Below are positions 26,075 through 36,216 of a stretch of 40,974 nucleotides of DNA, piece by piece (positions within the stretch are counted from its first letter, which is position 1; every line of letters starts with the position of its first letter). The DNA is taken from positions 1-40,974 of the forward strand of contig JALESH010000004.1 in NCBI GenBank assembly GCA_022781985.1. Reading direction: 5' to 3'. Under the pieces are notes generated by a model that saw only the letters and a program-made list of their open reading frames with translations, made no database searches and had not been told where the DNA came from. Origin of the DNA: Lachnospiraceae bacterium. GTDB taxonomy: Bacteria > Bacillota > Clostridia > Lachnospirales > Lachnospiraceae. A program made the translations under genes and the position numbers.

Positions 26075-28375
26075 TTATTTCAGCCTCCATATATCCCGGT
26101 TGTATTCTGCAATAGTTCTGTCGGAGGAGAAAAAGCCGGCCCTGGCAATATTCACCAGCATCATTTTCTTCCATCTCTGCCTATCCTCATAGTCCTTAAG
26201 CATTTTGTCCTTGGTTTTAATATAATCCTCCAGATCCAGCAGGGTCATAAACCAGTCCTTATTTACCAGCTCATTGTAAAGACGCTTTAAATTCTCCTCA
26301 TGTCCTGCCGCCAGAGCTTCCCTGCTTACGATAAAGTCCACAGCGGATCTGATCACCGGACTCTTTTGATAATAATCTCCGGAGATATAGTCTGCCTTCC
26401 GGTAGTGGTCAATGACCTCCTCTGACTTTTCACCAAAAATATAGATATTGTCATCTCCTACCAGCTCATGGATCTCTACGTTGGCCCCATCAGAGGTTCC
26501 CAGCGTCACTGCCCCGTTTAACATAAATTTCATGTTGCCCGTACCGGAGGCTTCCTTGGAAGCCAGGGAAATCTGTTCCGAAATATCGCAGGCCGGAATC
26601 AGCTTCTCCGCGTAACTCACGTTATAGTTCTCCACCATGAGGAGAGTCATATAGGGATTCACTTCAGGATCCTTATTGATGATCTCCTGCAGCACAAGAA
26701 TCAGATGGATAATATCCTGCGCGATCACATAGGCCGGAGCCGCCTTGGCGCCAAAGAGAAAGGTGAGCGGGGTGGAGGGTCTTTTCCCTCCCTTGATCTC
26801 CAGATATTTATGGATAATATACAGTGCAGTCATCTGCTGCCGCTTATACTCATGCAGCCTCTTTATCTGAATATCGAAGATGGAATCCGGGTTCAGGACA
26901 ACGCCCTCAGCCTCCTTTACATAGGCGGCCAGCTCCTTCTTTCTGTTCATTTTAATCTCAGCCAGCCTGTCCAGTACAGCCTGGTCATCGGCGAACTGGA
27001 GCAGCCTCTCCAGACAGCCCGCATCCCTTTTGTAGTCCTCTCCGATGATTTCCGAAAGAAAATCTGCCAGCTCCCTGTTGCAGGCCAGAAGCCATCTTCT
27101 GAAGGTAATGCCATTGGTTTTGTTGTTGAATTTTTCAGGATAAAGCTCATAAAATGCATGCAGCTCCGTGTCCTTTAATATCTGTGTATGGATGGCGGCA
27201 ACACCGTTCACGGAAAAGCCGTAATGTATGTCGATGTGCGCCATATGAACCCTGTCCTCCCGATCAATAATCTGTACCCTGGGATCTTTATACTTTTCCT
27301 TCACCCGCCGATCCAGCTCCCTTATGATGGGAACAAGCTGGGGAACCGCCTTCTGCAGATATTTTAAGGGCCATTTCTCCAGAGCCTCTGCCAGGATCGT
27401 ATGATTGGTATAGGCACAGGTTCTGCTTACCACCCTGATGGCCTCATCCATGGCAAAGCCCTCTTTTTCCGTCAGCAGCCGAATCAGCTCAGGAATTACC
27501 ATAGTAGGATGGGTGTCGTTGATCTGTATCACCGCATGGTCATACAGCTTATGCAGGTCGTACTTCTGTTCCTTCATCTGATGCAGGATGAACTGAGCCC
27601 CACTGCTGACCATAAAATACTGCTGATATATGCGCAGCAGATTGCCAGCCTCGTCCGAATCATCCGGATACAGAAAGAGTGTCAGATTCTTCTCAACCGC
27701 TTCCTTATCAAAGCCAATCCCCTCCTTCACCATCTCTTCATCCAGGGATTCCAAATCAAACAGGCGAAGCTTGTTGATTCCATTATGATAGCCCGCCACA
27801 TCTATATCATACAGCCTGGAGGTCACCTTTCTTTTGCCGAAGCCTACCTCAAAGCTGATATCCGTCCTGGTCAGCCATGAGCATTCCTCTATCCATTCAT
27901 TCTTTTCTGCCTTCTGCAGCTTGTCCCTGAAGCTTTGACGGAAGAGACCATAATGATAGTTCAGCCCGATTCCCTCTCCCGGCAGCCCCAGTGTAGCGAT
28001 GGAGTCCAGGAAGCAGGCTGCCAGCCTTCCCAGCCCTCCGTTCCCCAGGGAAGGCTCCGGCTCCGTCTCTTCAATCCTAGCCAGATCCTTTCCCCTGTTT
28101 TTGAGGATTTCAGCCACCTGATCATAGATACCCAGATTGATCAGATTGCAGGACAGCAGCTTACCTATCAGAAACTCTGCGGAAATATAATAGAGCTTCT
28201 TCTCTCCTCTGATCGGCTCAGCTGCCGCCATCACCCTTTTCGTCAGCTCCAGCAGACAGAAATACACCTCATGGTCTGTAAGTTCTTCCACCTCTTTGGC
28301 GTACCTTTCCTGTGCCAGCTCCTCCAATGCCGTCTCCAGACCGGAGACCGTTCCACGTTTTTCCTGCTCCTCCAT
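26075..28375 (-). CDS. glgP: Glycogen/maltodextrin phosphorylase
   Basis: This 766-residue GT35 enzyme releases glucose-1-phosphate from alpha-1,4-glucans using phosphate. Landmarks are [19 protein letters not shown] near the N-terminus, KRLHEYKRQ, and the pyridoxal-phosphate lysine in [15 protein letters not shown] followed by TSDGANVEI. It lies four bases downstream of a diguanylate cyclase gene on the same strand and is probably co-transcribed with it. Confidence 0.96.
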   Translation of the reverse strand: MEEQEKRGTVSGLETALEELAQERYAKEVEELTDHEVYFCLLELTKRVMAAAEPIRGEKKLYYISAEFLIGKLLSCNLINLGIYDQVAEILKNRGKDLARIEETEPEPSLGNGGLGRLAACFLDSIATLGLPGEGIGLNYHYGLFRQSFRDKLQKAEKNEWIEECSWLTRTDISFEVGFGKRKVTSRLYDIDVAGYHNGINKLRLFDLESLDEEMVKEGIGFDKEAVEKNLTLFLYPDDSDEAGNLLRIYQQYFMVSSGAQFILHQMKEQKYDLHKLYDHAVIQINDTHPTMVIPELIRLLTEKEGFAMDEAIRVVSRTCAYTNHTILAEALEKWPLKYLQKAVPQLVPIIRELDRRVKEKYKDPRVQIIDREDRVHMAHIDIHYGFSVNGVAAIHTQILKDTELHAFYELYPEKFNNKTNGITFRRWLLACNRELADFLSEIIGEDYKRDAGCLERLLQFADDQAVLDRLAEIKMNRKKELAAYVKEAEGVVLNPDSIFDIQIKRLHEYKRQQMTALYIIHKYLEIKGGKRPSTPLTFLFGAKAAPAYVIAQDIIHLILVLQEIINKDPEVNPYMTLLMVENYNVSYAEKLIPACDISEQISLASKEASGTGNMKFMLNGAVTLGTSDGANVEIHELVGDDNIYIFGEKSEEVIDHYRKADYISGDYYQKSPVIRSAVDFIVSREALAAGHEENLKRLYNELVNKDWFMTLLDLEDYIKTKDKMLKDYEDRQRWKKMMLVNIARAGFFSSDRTIAEYNRDIWRLK

Positions 28376-28379
28376 TTTT

Positions 28380-29729
28380 CTATTCCTCCCTTAAGCTTTC
28401 CTTTTCTGCACCATATACCGTCACTCTGTTGCCGCCGGCCTTTTTACTGCTATACATGGCCTTATCTGCCCTCTGATAGATGGTATCAAATGTATTCAGT
28501 TCTCCGCTGCCGGCCACAAATACCAGACCTATACTGACTGTACATTTCAAGCTGCCGGCCAGAGAAAGCCGGCCCACCTTATTTCTGAGCCCATCCATCC
28601 TCTGAAGCAAGATCTCCCTGTCCTTCACCTGACGAATAAAAATACCGAACTCATCTCCGCCCATCCTGCACAGACAGTCCGCATCTCCAAATTCCCTGCG
28701 CATCAGCTCCGCAACTGCCTTTAACAGGATATCACCCACGCTATGCCCCATTGTATCATTGACCTGCTTGAACTTATCAATATCAAAAATAGCCAGCACA
28801 GCATGGTATTCCCCGCCTTCCCCCATATCTCCCACAATTTGCTCAATGGCCCCCCGGTTTGCCAGCTGCGTAAGCGAATCCTGGGATGCCTTCAGGGACA
28901 GCAGCCGGCTCCTGTCCCTGAAGACATTGACCATAATCCCGCCGCACAGCAGGACATACACCAGTCCCATGCCCACGGCGAGAAACAGGTCAGCCCTGAT
29001 TTCCTCCATGATCACGTTCTCAGGCAGGGAAACCATGATATTCCAGTCCAGGATACCCACAGCAGCAGAATAACTGTACCGGCTGTCCGGGACTGAGACA
29101 TCTGCACAGCCGGTGCTGCTCACCAGCACCTCCCGGTCATCTGTGAAAACAGCACGACAGCTCTTTCCTCCAAGGCTCCGTACATTGATCACATCCAGCA
29201 GGGCATCCATCTTCAGAATGCCTGCTACTATCCCTGTCACTCTGCCTTCATAGCTTGTAGGCGCAAACAGGACTACGCTGTGCCGGCCGGTCACTCTGTC
29301 GGTCTGCACCTCCCATATGCCGCTCTCTCCTCTTGCTGCCTGCTCCGGATATCCTCTTTCCCCGGCATCTGAAACTGACCGCTCTGAGGATATGGCCCTG
29401 CCGTCCATCTTGATCAGCCACATCCGGGTAAACCTGTTTTTTTTATCTATCCGGACAAGCGTATCCAGGGCTTCCCTGCTATGAATGTCCTCATAAATGG
29501 AAAAGCATTCCGCCAGTCCCTCCAAATACTCCACCTGTGTATACATTATGCTGCGGACAGATTCTGCCAGCTCATCACCACTCTCCTCCAGGCGGGCCTG
29601 ATACTGCCCGCTGGTTCTTTGAAACAGCAAAAAGGTAACCCCCATACTTGCAAAAAGCAGTACCATGATCAGAATGAAATTCCAGATACCTGCAGCCTTT
29701 ATCTTACGTCCTCTTTGTCCAGCTCTCAT
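28380..29729 (-). CDS. Membrane-bound diguanylate cyclase with extracellular sensor
   Basis: This 449-residue protein has TM1 at about 15-36, an outer sensor of about 210 residues (probably dCache type), TM2 at about 249-269, and a GGDEF domain. The catalytic motif GGDEF is intact at 357-361, and [11 protein letters not shown] carries the metal-binding Asp. The product should be cyclic di-GMP. The inhibitory RxxD site is not present (GDAD at that place), so product feedback through the I-site is unlikely. The ATG at 29729 follows GGAG by five bases; the longer frame begins at 29771. Confidence 0.92.
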   Translation of the reverse strand: MRAGQRGRKIKAAGIWNFILIMVLLFASMGVTFLLFQRTSGQYQARLEESGDELAESVRSIMYTQVEYLEGLAECFSIYEDIHSREALDTLVRIDKKNRFTRMWLIKMDGRAISSERSVSDAGERGYPEQAARGESGIWEVQTDRVTGRHSVVLFAPTSYEGRVTGIVAGILKMDALLDVINVRSLGGKSCRAVFTDDREVLVSSTGCADVSVPDSRYSYSAAVGILDWNIMVSLPENVIMEEIRADLFLAVGMGLVYVLLCGGIMVNVFRDRSRLLSLKASQDSLTQLANRGAIEQIVGDMGEGGEYHAVLAIFDIDKFKQVNDTMGHSVGDILLKAVAELMRREFGDADCLCRMGGDEFGIFIRQVKDREILLQRMDGLRNKVGRLSLAGSLKCTVSIGLVFVAGSGELNTFDTIYQRADKAMYSSKKAGGNRVTVYGAEKESLREE

Positions 29730-29809
29730 CCTCTCTCCTCTGCTTTCTCCCCTGTACACCGCTCTGTCCATACGTTATGTTCATTATATCCCCTATTCCC
29801 CATATTTTC

Positions 29810-29855
29810 AACCCGCATGTGAACTCCTTGCCGCCGAGAATTCACATGGGGTTTT
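29810..29855 (-). terminator. Probable terminator of asnB
   Basis: The arms AACCCGCATGTGAA and TTCACATGGGGTTTT pair with one bulged or mismatched base around a 17-base loop that itself contains CTC/GAG. It lies 11 bases after the asnB stop. The T run after the stem on the minus strand is poor (GGGTTGAAAATA). Confidence 0.55.
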
Positions 29856-29865
29856 ACACATACCA

Positions 29866-31731
29866 TTACAGCAGTCTGATATGATAATGCTTCAGCCAGT
29901 AGTTGATCTGCAGCAGATAGGCCAGCAGCTGGGGGCCTGCCATGAGCTGCCCATAGAAGGGGCGGGCATAGTCAGAAGGACTGCTCATGAATGTCTCCAC
30001 CTTTCTGCCATCCAGCAGGGCATTGACTGGCTCATTGGGAGTATGCAGGATTTCCTGCATATTCTTTTTTACCAATCCCTCATATGCAGGGTCATAGGTC
30101 TTGGGATAAGGGCTCTTCTTCCGGTACAGCACCTCCATGGGAAGGTATTCCCTTCCTGCTGCCCGCAGCAGGCCCTTTACGATGCCGCCGCTGCACTTCA
30201 TTTCCCAGGGAACATTCCAGGCATATTCCACGATCCTGTGATCCGCAAAGGGCACTCTGGCCTCCAGCCCCACATGCATGCTTGTGCGGTCCATACGGTC
30301 CAAAAGGGTCTGCATAAACCAGCGCAGATTCAGATAAGAAATCTCTCTCCGCCGTTTCTCCTCTCCGCTTTCTCCCGGCAGGATAGGCGTCTCTGCCACT
30401 GTCCCTTCATAGGCGGCCTGCACATATTCCTGCAGGTGAAGCTGGTCTTTCACCTCTTCCTTTAAGAGCATGATTCTGGGTCCAAAGTCCATGGACCAGG
30501 GAAAGGTGCCGGCTTCAAAGCATTCCTTCTTATGAAACCAGGGATAGCCCCCGAAAATCTCGTCCGCACACTCTCCTGTCAGCGTGACCTTATGTCTGGC
30601 AGCCACCCTTCTGCAGAAATAGAGCATAGAGGATTCCACATCTGCCATGCAGGGAAGATCCCTGGCCTCCACTGCCTCAAACAGATAGTCATACAGCTCC
30701 TCATTGCGGCACTCCAGATAGGTATGGTCTGTCCCTGCATATTCCCTCACCCTATCCACCCAGGGCCTATCCTGGGTGGGCTGGAAGGAGTTTGCCTTAA
30801 AATTCCGGTCATTATCTTTAAAATCAAAGGAGTAGGTAGACAGCGCCTTTCCCTGCTTTTGCAGCTCCCGGCTGCAGATGGCCGTTACCAGGCTGCTGTC
30901 CACACCTCCGGATAAGAAGGTGCAGATGGGAACATCCGAAAGCATCTGCAGCCTGACTGCATCCCCGATGAGAAAATGCATCTTTTCCACCGTTTTTTCC
31001 CAGTCATCCTGGTGAGGACGGCTTTCCAGCCTCCAATAGCAATGCTGCCTGCAGCACCGGGGACTGCTGCCCCTCTCGTCAAACTCCAGATAGTGTCCGG
31101 GAAGAAGTTCGCTTATCCCCTTAAATACACCCTTTCCCGGAGTTTTGGCCGGTCCCAGGCCCAGGATCTCACAGAGCCCCTCCCTGTCTACTGCTGCCTC
31201 CACACCGGGAAAGCGCAGGATTCCCTTGATTTCAGAGGAAAACACCAGGGTATCCTCTGCCATGGCATAAAAGCAGGGCTTTACCCCCATCCTGTCCCTG
31301 ACCAGCACAAGCCTCTGTTCTCCGGGCTCCCAGACTGCAAAAGCAAAGATTCCATTTAATCTCCTTATAAAATCAATCCCCTGGTGCATATAGCCGGCCA
31401 ATATTACCTCTGTATCACTGTCGGTACAAAAGCTGACTCCCTCTTCCCCAAGCTCCCTCCTCAGAGCCTTCATATTATAAATCTCGCCATTGTATACGAT
31501 GACACACTCTCTTTCACCGATCCTTCTTCTCATGGGCTGCTGCCCCGATGCCGGATCAATAATAGACAGCCTCACCTGAGCAAGGCCGCAGCTCCTGTCC
31601 AGATAGCTGCCCTCCTCATCAGGCCCCCGATGCTTCTGTACTCGGTTCATGTCCCCCAGCACTGCCCTCCATCTCCGGGCTTCGTTTTCGTAATTCATCC
31701 TTTGATTGCAAAATCCTGCTATTCCACACAT
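29866..31731 (-). CDS. asnB: Asparagine synthase (glutamine-hydrolysing)
   Basis: This 621-residue enzyme makes asparagine from aspartate, ATP and glutamine. The N-terminal glutaminase uses Cys2 (MCGIAGF) and shows RGPDEEG and NGEIYN. The C-terminal synthetase domain has the PP-loop LSGGVDSSLV and GECADEIFGGYPWF, plus YSFDFKDN. The length and both domains are complete. Some AsnB-like proteins amidate peptidoglycan or peptide precursors instead, but nothing in the neighbourhood points that way. Confidence 0.93.
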   Translation of the reverse strand: MCGIAGFCNQRMNYENEARRWRAVLGDMNRVQKHRGPDEEGSYLDRSCGLAQVRLSIIDPASGQQPMRRRIGERECVIVYNGEIYNMKALRRELGEEGVSFCTDSDTEVILAGYMHQGIDFIRRLNGIFAFAVWEPGEQRLVLVRDRMGVKPCFYAMAEDTLVFSSEIKGILRFPGVEAAVDREGLCEILGLGPAKTPGKGVFKGISELLPGHYLEFDERGSSPRCCRQHCYWRLESRPHQDDWEKTVEKMHFLIGDAVRLQMLSDVPICTFLSGGVDSSLVTAICSRELQKQGKALSTYSFDFKDNDRNFKANSFQPTQDRPWVDRVREYAGTDHTYLECRNEELYDYLFEAVEARDLPCMADVESSMLYFCRRVAARHKVTLTGECADEIFGGYPWFHKKECFEAGTFPWSMDFGPRIMLLKEEVKDQLHLQEYVQAAYEGTVAETPILPGESGEEKRRREISYLNLRWFMQTLLDRMDRTSMHVGLEARVPFADHRIVEYAWNVPWEMKCSGGIVKGLLRAAGREYLPMEVLYRKKSPYPKTYDPAYEGLVKKNMQEILHTPNEPVNALLDGRKVETFMSSPSDYARPFYGQLMAGPQLLAYLLQINYWLKHYHIRLL

Positions 31732-31847
31732 CCCTCTTCACCACGCCTTTCCCGATTCCAATATGCCTTCCGTTCTGCAGGCCTGCTACTATTATTCCCC
31801 TTTCAGCCCTGTTTAGCAGCTTTCCGGTTCCTTTCTTTTACCTCAGG

Positions 31848-32438
31848 CTATGAGAAATGGGAGATCAGCAGCGGCTGAATCTGCCGGTTCTCCAGTGCCA
31901 GCTCCAGGGTAGGGAGCAGAAGCCCGCAGTGGGCAACCAAGGAATTGGGTTTTTTCTCCGGGTCATCCTGTCCGAAGGGAACAAAATAGATATTTTTGGT
32001 ATTCAGCAGAAGGCCGATATTTTTCATATTCATTCCTAGGCCGTCATTGGTAGAAATAAAGATCACCAGAGGCTTATTGTTCCTCAGATGGGCCTTGGCC
32101 GCCATCAGCACCGGTGTGTCTGTGATCCCGCCCGCCAGCTTGGCGGCAGTATTGCCCGTGCAGGGCAGAACTGCCAGCACATCCAGATAACCCTTCGGGC
32201 CTATGGGCTCTGCCTGGGCAATACTTCTGATCGGCGGCCTGCCGGTGATGGCCTCGGCTCTTTCCAGAAATTCCTCTGCCCTGCCGAATCTGCTGTCAAT
32301 GCACTGGGTGGAATCTGAAAAAATGGTGTATACCTCCGCCCCCTTTTCTGCCAGTCTTTCCAGCTCTTTAAAAACCTTGTCGAACGTACAAAAAGATCCT
32401 GTAAGCGCAATTCCAATTTTCCTGCCTTCCAGTTCCAT
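31848..32438 (-). CDS. dpaB: Dipicolinate synthase subunit B
   Basis: This 196-residue flavoprotein-like subunit (SpoVFB) works with DpaA to make dipicolinic acid, which loads the spore core. It opens with KIGIALTGSFCTFDKVFKEL and shows CTGNTAAKLAGGITDTPVLM and STNDGLGMNMKNIG. The ATG at 32438 lies downstream of AAAGGCGGG; the frame start at 32477 has no ribosome site. It follows dpaA by 50 bases. By family knowledge the pair is expressed in the mother cell under sigma-K. Confidence 0.93.
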   Translation of the reverse strand: MELEGRKIGIALTGSFCTFDKVFKELERLAEKGAEVYTIFSDSTQCIDSRFGRAEEFLERAEAITGRPPIRSIAQAEPIGPKGYLDVLAVLPCTGNTAAKLAGGITDTPVLMAAKAHLRNNKPLVIFISTNDGLGMNMKNIGLLLNTKNIYFVPFGQDDPEKKPNSLVAHCGLLLPTLELALENRQIQPLLISHFS

Positions 32439-32488
32439 TTTTATACCCGCCTTTCCCAAATCAATAATTGGCTGCAAATGATGGGCTG

Positions 32489-33325
32489 TCAGCCCTGCAT
32501 TTTTGCGATGACATAGTCAGCCAGCCGTTTCGCCGAAATCCCGGCGGCATATTTTCCCGGCAGCCCCAGGCAGTGCAATGCCCTGATCTGCAGCCTCTCT
32601 GCCTCCTGATAATCCAGTCCTCCCCTGCCTGATGCGATATCTATGATGAGAGCCTCCTTTTTCACCTGCTTCAGTCTCTCACCTCCCAGCACCACTGCCG
32701 GTATGGTATTGTAGATATACTCAAACCCTGTGAGGGCTTCCGTCAGGCTGCCCATAGGAAGCGCCTTCATTCCCATAGCCTCTGCCAATGCCAGTTCCGG
32801 CTGGCTGTTGGCGCAGACTGTCACCTCTGCTGAAAGAGCCTTCAGCTTATCACAGAGTACCTTTCCGCATCGTCCGTAGCCCAGCACCAGGCTGCTGCTC
32901 TGGTGTATGTTCGTTTCCTTATGCAGCAGAGCCTCTAAAATGGCCCCCTCGGCAGTGGCCACTGCATTAAAGACAGCCAGGCTCTCATCTCTCATAAAAT
33001 CATAGCAGAGGATTCCTCTCTCACCGCATTCCTGCCGGAAGGCCTCAGGTATCACACCGCCAAATACTGTATGACATTTCCGCATATGGCGTGACAGCTC
33101 TCTCAGGTTCACGATTCCCTTTTTTTCTATCGGAATGCCTCCTACGATGATGCCGGCAGACTCCATTGCCTGCCGCAGGGAATCAGCATAGCCATCCGCC
33201 CGGATCTCTTCTCTGGTATGATATACTTTATAGCCGATTACACGATATCCCCTTTCCATAAAAAAGGGAATCATATAAGCCGTACGTTTATCTCCTCCGA
33301 TTACAGCAATATCATATTCCGCCAT
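32489..33325 (-). CDS. dpaA: Dipicolinate synthase subunit A
   Basis: This 278-residue NAD(P)-binding subunit (SpoVFA) of the enzyme makes dipicolinate from the lysine-pathway dihydrodipicolinate. The N-terminus reads DIAVIGGDKRTAYMIPFF, and a second nucleotide-binding Rossmann motif is VLGYGRCGKVLCDKL. The later DIASGRGGLDYQEAE also matches the family. The ATG at 33325 is chosen because GGAGG lies five bases upstream; the ATG at 33337 overlaps it. Confidence 0.93.
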   Translation of the reverse strand: MAEYDIAVIGGDKRTAYMIPFFMERGYRVIGYKVYHTREEIRADGYADSLRQAMESAGIIVGGIPIEKKGIVNLRELSRHMRKCHTVFGGVIPEAFRQECGERGILCYDFMRDESLAVFNAVATAEGAILEALLHKETNIHQSSSLVLGYGRCGKVLCDKLKALSAEVTVCANSQPELALAEAMGMKALPMGSLTEALTGFEYIYNTIPAVVLGGERLKQVKKEALIIDIASGRGGLDYQEAERLQIRALHCLGLPGKYAAGISAKRLADYVIAKMQG

Positions 33326-33426
33326 CTTCTCCTCCATTGCCGGCCTTACTTCTTATAACTATGACGGCAATGCTGCTTTGTGCCTGTCAGATGAGGAAAA
33401 GGCGCCCGGACACCAGATCAGAACCA

Positions 33427-33471
33427 CAAAAGCCTGCTGCTATTCCTGGAAACAGGCTTTCGCAGCAGGCT
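33427..33471 (-). terminator. Terminator of the phosphofructokinase gene
   Basis: AGCCTGCTGC (33431-33440) and GCAGCAGGCT (33462-33471) are exact complements, and the minus strand runs into TTTTGTGG. The loop contains a second copy of GCCTG, so alternative pairing is possible. It lies about 60 bases after the phosphofructokinase stop. Confidence 0.75.
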
Positions 33472-33530
33472 CTTGCGGTTCATGCCCTGGCACAGACCAA
33501 AGGAGCATGAGAGCTTTTTCTATTTATGAT

Positions 33531-34760
33531 TTATTTTCTTACAAGATGTCTCGGAAGACCGTTGACAAACAGCGGCTGAAGCTCACCCATGATAAGGGGT
33601 CTTGCATACCTCTCATAGCCTTCGTTGAGACCGCATCCGTCCTCAGTGATCCACTCAGCGGGAACCGGCCTCTCCACATTTGCGATTGCGTGGATGTCGT
33701 ATGCGCTGGTACCGCACTGGTAAGGGGCATCTCCGTTTCTGTCCAGAGTGATCATCATGCCGGTCTTGCCCTCTTCTGCAGCCATTACTGCATCATAACC
33801 AACCTGGAATGCCTCGTTGATGTCCGTAAGGGACGCCAGATGGGTAGCTGCACGCTGCAGGGTAGAGAACTCTACCGCACGGGTCTTCAATCCTGTCTCT
33901 GCTGCCACTAAAGAAGCCAGATAAGCTGCCGTACCGGAAAGCTGCTTGTGCCCAAATGCATCCACCTTCTTGTCCGCATCTGCCAGCTCACAGACAAAGC
34001 GTCCGTCAGACAGGGAAACACCCTCGGAAACTGCGATCACAACAGAATGCTTGGAAGCTGCCAGATCCTTTACCTTAGCCATGAATTTGTCCATGTCGAA
34101 GGTCACCTCCGGAAGGTAGATGGCATCTACACCGCTGCAGTCCTCCCCCTTTGCCAGAGCTGCTGCCGCAGTCAGCCATCCTGCATGACGTCCCATAATC
34201 TCCACGATACACACCGTAGGCTTCTCCACGCCAAAGGACTCATTGTCACGGATGATTTCTTTTAAGCTGGCTGCAATATATTTTGCTGCAGAGCCGTAGC
34301 CCGGACAATGATCGGTAATCGGAAGGTCATTGTCGATGGTCTTGGGAACCCCCATGAATCTCTGAGGCTTATTGTGGGCCGCAGCATAATCGGAAAGCAT
34401 CTTGACTGTATCCATGGAGTCATTGCCTCCTGCATAGAACAGGCACTCAATATCATGCTTCTCCATGATCTCAAACACTTTTTCGTATACTTCCTCATGG
34501 CCTTCAATCTTCGGCATCTTAAAACGGCAGGAGCCCAAGAATGCAGAAGGTGTTCTCTTCAGCAATTCAATCCCTGTCTCGTCTGCCAGATACTCATCCA
34601 GGTCACAGAGATTGTCCTGCAAAAACCCCTGAATACCGTGTACCATACCATATACCTTCTTTACTCCCAGCTTCTTGGCTGCAGCATATACGCCGGCCAC
34701 TGATGAGTTGATCACGGCTGTAGGTCCGCCGGACTGTCCAACAACAATATTTCCTTTCAT
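33531..34760 (-). CDS. pfp: Phosphofructokinase, probably pyrophosphate-dependent
   Basis: This 409-residue enzyme phosphorylates fructose-6-phosphate at C1. It opens MKGNIVVGQSGGPTAVINSS. At the phosphoryl-donor site it has GGNDS (111-115), with Asp where ATP-dependent enzymes have Gly (GGDGS). It also has Lys140 in GVPKTIDNDLP instead of Gly. This Asp/Lys pair is the known marker of PPi-dependent enzymes. The ATG at 34760 has GGAGAGG five bases upstream. It is monocistronic, with its own promoter and terminator. Confidence 0.88.
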   Translation of the reverse strand: MKGNIVVGQSGGPTAVINSSVAGVYAAAKKLGVKKVYGMVHGIQGFLQDNLCDLDEYLADETGIELLKRTPSAFLGSCRFKMPKIEGHEEVYEKVFEIMEKHDIECLFYAGGNDSMDTVKMLSDYAAAHNKPQRFMGVPKTIDNDLPITDHCPGYGSAAKYIAASLKEIIRDNESFGVEKPTVCIVEIMGRHAGWLTAAAALAKGEDCSGVDAIYLPEVTFDMDKFMAKVKDLAASKHSVVIAVSEGVSLSDGRFVCELADADKKVDAFGHKQLSGTAAYLASLVAAETGLKTRAVEFSTLQRAATHLASLTDINEAFQVGYDAVMAAEEGKTGMMITLDRNGDAPYQCGTSAYDIHAIANVERPVPAEWITEDGCGLNEGYERYARPLIMGELQPLFVNGLPRHLVRK

Positions 34761-34843
34761 TGTTACCTCTCCTTTTGTCTTCAAAATATTTCCATTATCC
34801 ATATTAACCGTGTTCCATTTGGCACGGCTAATTATTCCTAACG

Positions 34844-34872
34844 ATTATAGCAGATTTAGGGAATGAGTACAA
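34844..34872 (-). promoter_or_regulatory. Sigma-A promoter of the phosphofructokinase gene
   Basis: On the minus strand TTGTAC (34872-34867), 17 bases, then TATAAT (34849-34844). A small hairpin (CCGTG...CACGG, 34808-34826) lies in the leader. Confidence 0.6.
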
Positions 34873-34918
34873 GAAAAAATCTTTAGGTTACAATTGGGAT
34901 TCTGTGTTTTTTCCCCTT

Positions 34919-35650
34919 TTATCTTCCTCCGGTAACTGCAATTGCCTGCCCTGTGATTGCCCCGGCCTGATCCGAGAGCAGGTACTCAAACACCGGGATC
35001 ACATCATCCACGGTCAGGTTCCGTCCGATGGGGCTGTCCATTGCATTCTTCTGTACAATCAGCTCCGGAATACCTGCCAGAAACCTGGTCTCTATCATAT
35101 CCGGCGAGACTCCATTCACAGTGATGCCTTTGTCTGCATATTCCGCCGCCAGGCTTTTCATCAGTCCCAGCAGCGCATATTTCGCTGTCACATAAGGGCT
35201 CAGATACTTGGGCGGTGTATTCTGTACACAGGATGTCAGCATAAAGACCACCCTGCCAAATCCGGCTTTTGCCATCCCGGGAAAAAACGCCCTGGCAATT
35301 TCCGCTATGGCATACAGGGAGGTCTTCATTTCCTCATCAAACTGCTCCCATGTACTTTTTGCAAATTTTACATTGTAGAATTTGGATGCAGACAGATGAA
35401 CGATATGAGTAGGAAGCAGCCCCTTCTCCCTTATTCCGGCTATCAGGTTCCCCACACTCTCCCGATCCAGGAAATCCGCCTGAAACAAACAGATTTTTTC
35501 TCCGATTTTCTGCTGCAGCGCCTTCAACCGCTCTTCTGAGCGGCAATAATGTGCAAGAATCACATCATATCTGTCCTCATTTCTTTTGATCAGCTCACAT
35601 CCTACATCCGAAGATGCACCCAGCATCAACAACACCTTACTCTGTCCCAT
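34919..35650 (-). CDS. Short-chain dehydrogenase/reductase (FabG-like)
   Basis: This 243-residue SDR has a cofactor loop at 11-17 (GASSDVG) and the catalytic residues Ser140, Tyr153 and Lys157 (SPYVTAK). It ends GAITGQAIAVTGG as in FabG proteins. It probably reduces a 3-oxoacyl thioester or related ketone with NAD(P)H. Its start overlaps the end of the MaoC gene by 14 bases, so the two are translationally linked. With the MaoC hydratase it would cover two adjacent steps of acyl-chain processing. The acyl substrate is unknown. Confidence 0.88.
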   Translation of the reverse strand: MGQSKVLLMLGASSDVGCELIKRNEDRYDVILAHYCRSEERLKALQQKIGEKICLFQADFLDRESVGNLIAGIREKGLLPTHIVHLSASKFYNVKFAKSTWEQFDEEMKTSLYAIAEIARAFFPGMAKAGFGRVVFMLTSCVQNTPPKYLSPYVTAKYALLGLMKSLAAEYADKGITVNGVSPDMIETRFLAGIPELIVQKNAMDSPIGRNLTVDDVIPVFEYLLSDQAGAITGQAIAVTGGR

Positions 35651-36062
35651 CCAATACCCCCACCTTCATTTTTCCTCTCAATACCTTTTCACCCTTCTGA
35701 TTCACAATGGCCACCTTCATGGTAAACATATGAAAAAGATCATTTTTTTCTTCTACAATGCCCCACACCGTCAACCCATCTCCGGGGAAGACCGGCTTTG
35801 CAAATTTCGTGCTTGTCTCATAGATCAGGCTGTTTTTCCCCGGCAGGTATACTCCCGCCAGGGTTGACAGGAAAGAAGCGGTGAGCATCCCATATACCAC
35901 CCGGTTTTCATATCCTTTTCCCTTTGCAAACTCCCTGTCACAGTGAAGCGGATTGATGTCGCCGGTAATCTCCCGGAAGTGCTCCAGCATCTGCTCCGTT
36001 ATCTCTGTCTGATAGCTCTCTTCCATCCCTACTTTAATATCACTGTACCTGTACTCGTTCAT
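35637..36062 (-). CDS. MaoC-family hydratase/dehydratase
   Basis: This 141-residue hot-dog-fold protein has the hydratase motif TGDINPLHCD, with catalytic Asp35 and His40, followed by YGMLTASFLSTLAG. It likely interconverts enoyl- and 3-hydroxyacyl-CoA or ACP. GGGGGGAT lies shortly before ATG. It is the last gene of GC-rich composition; about 60-150 bases upstream the sequence turns AT-rich. Confidence 0.88.
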   Translation of the reverse strand: MNEYRYSDIKVGMEESYQTEITEQMLEHFREITGDINPLHCDREFAKGKGYENRVVYGMLTASFLSTLAGVYLPGKNSLIYETSTKFAKPVFPGDGLTVWGIVEEKNDLFHMFTMKVAIVNQKGEKVLRGKMKVGVLDGTE

Positions 36063-36216
36063 TCAGCTTATCCCCCCTGTCCGGCATCCCTCTGTACAGC
36101 CAGTCCTATTTTCTGCTCCCTGAAGCATGTTTGAAAATTGCTGTTTATTTCCCAAGACTACCATATTTACAGATATTTTTCAACAAATGAATGAATTTCC
36201 AATGATATACCACAGG

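Noticed and set aside
28380..29729. Inhibitory c-di-GMP site (RxxD) in the diguanylate cyclase
   Set aside because: The residues at the expected place read GDAD, so the Arg is missing.
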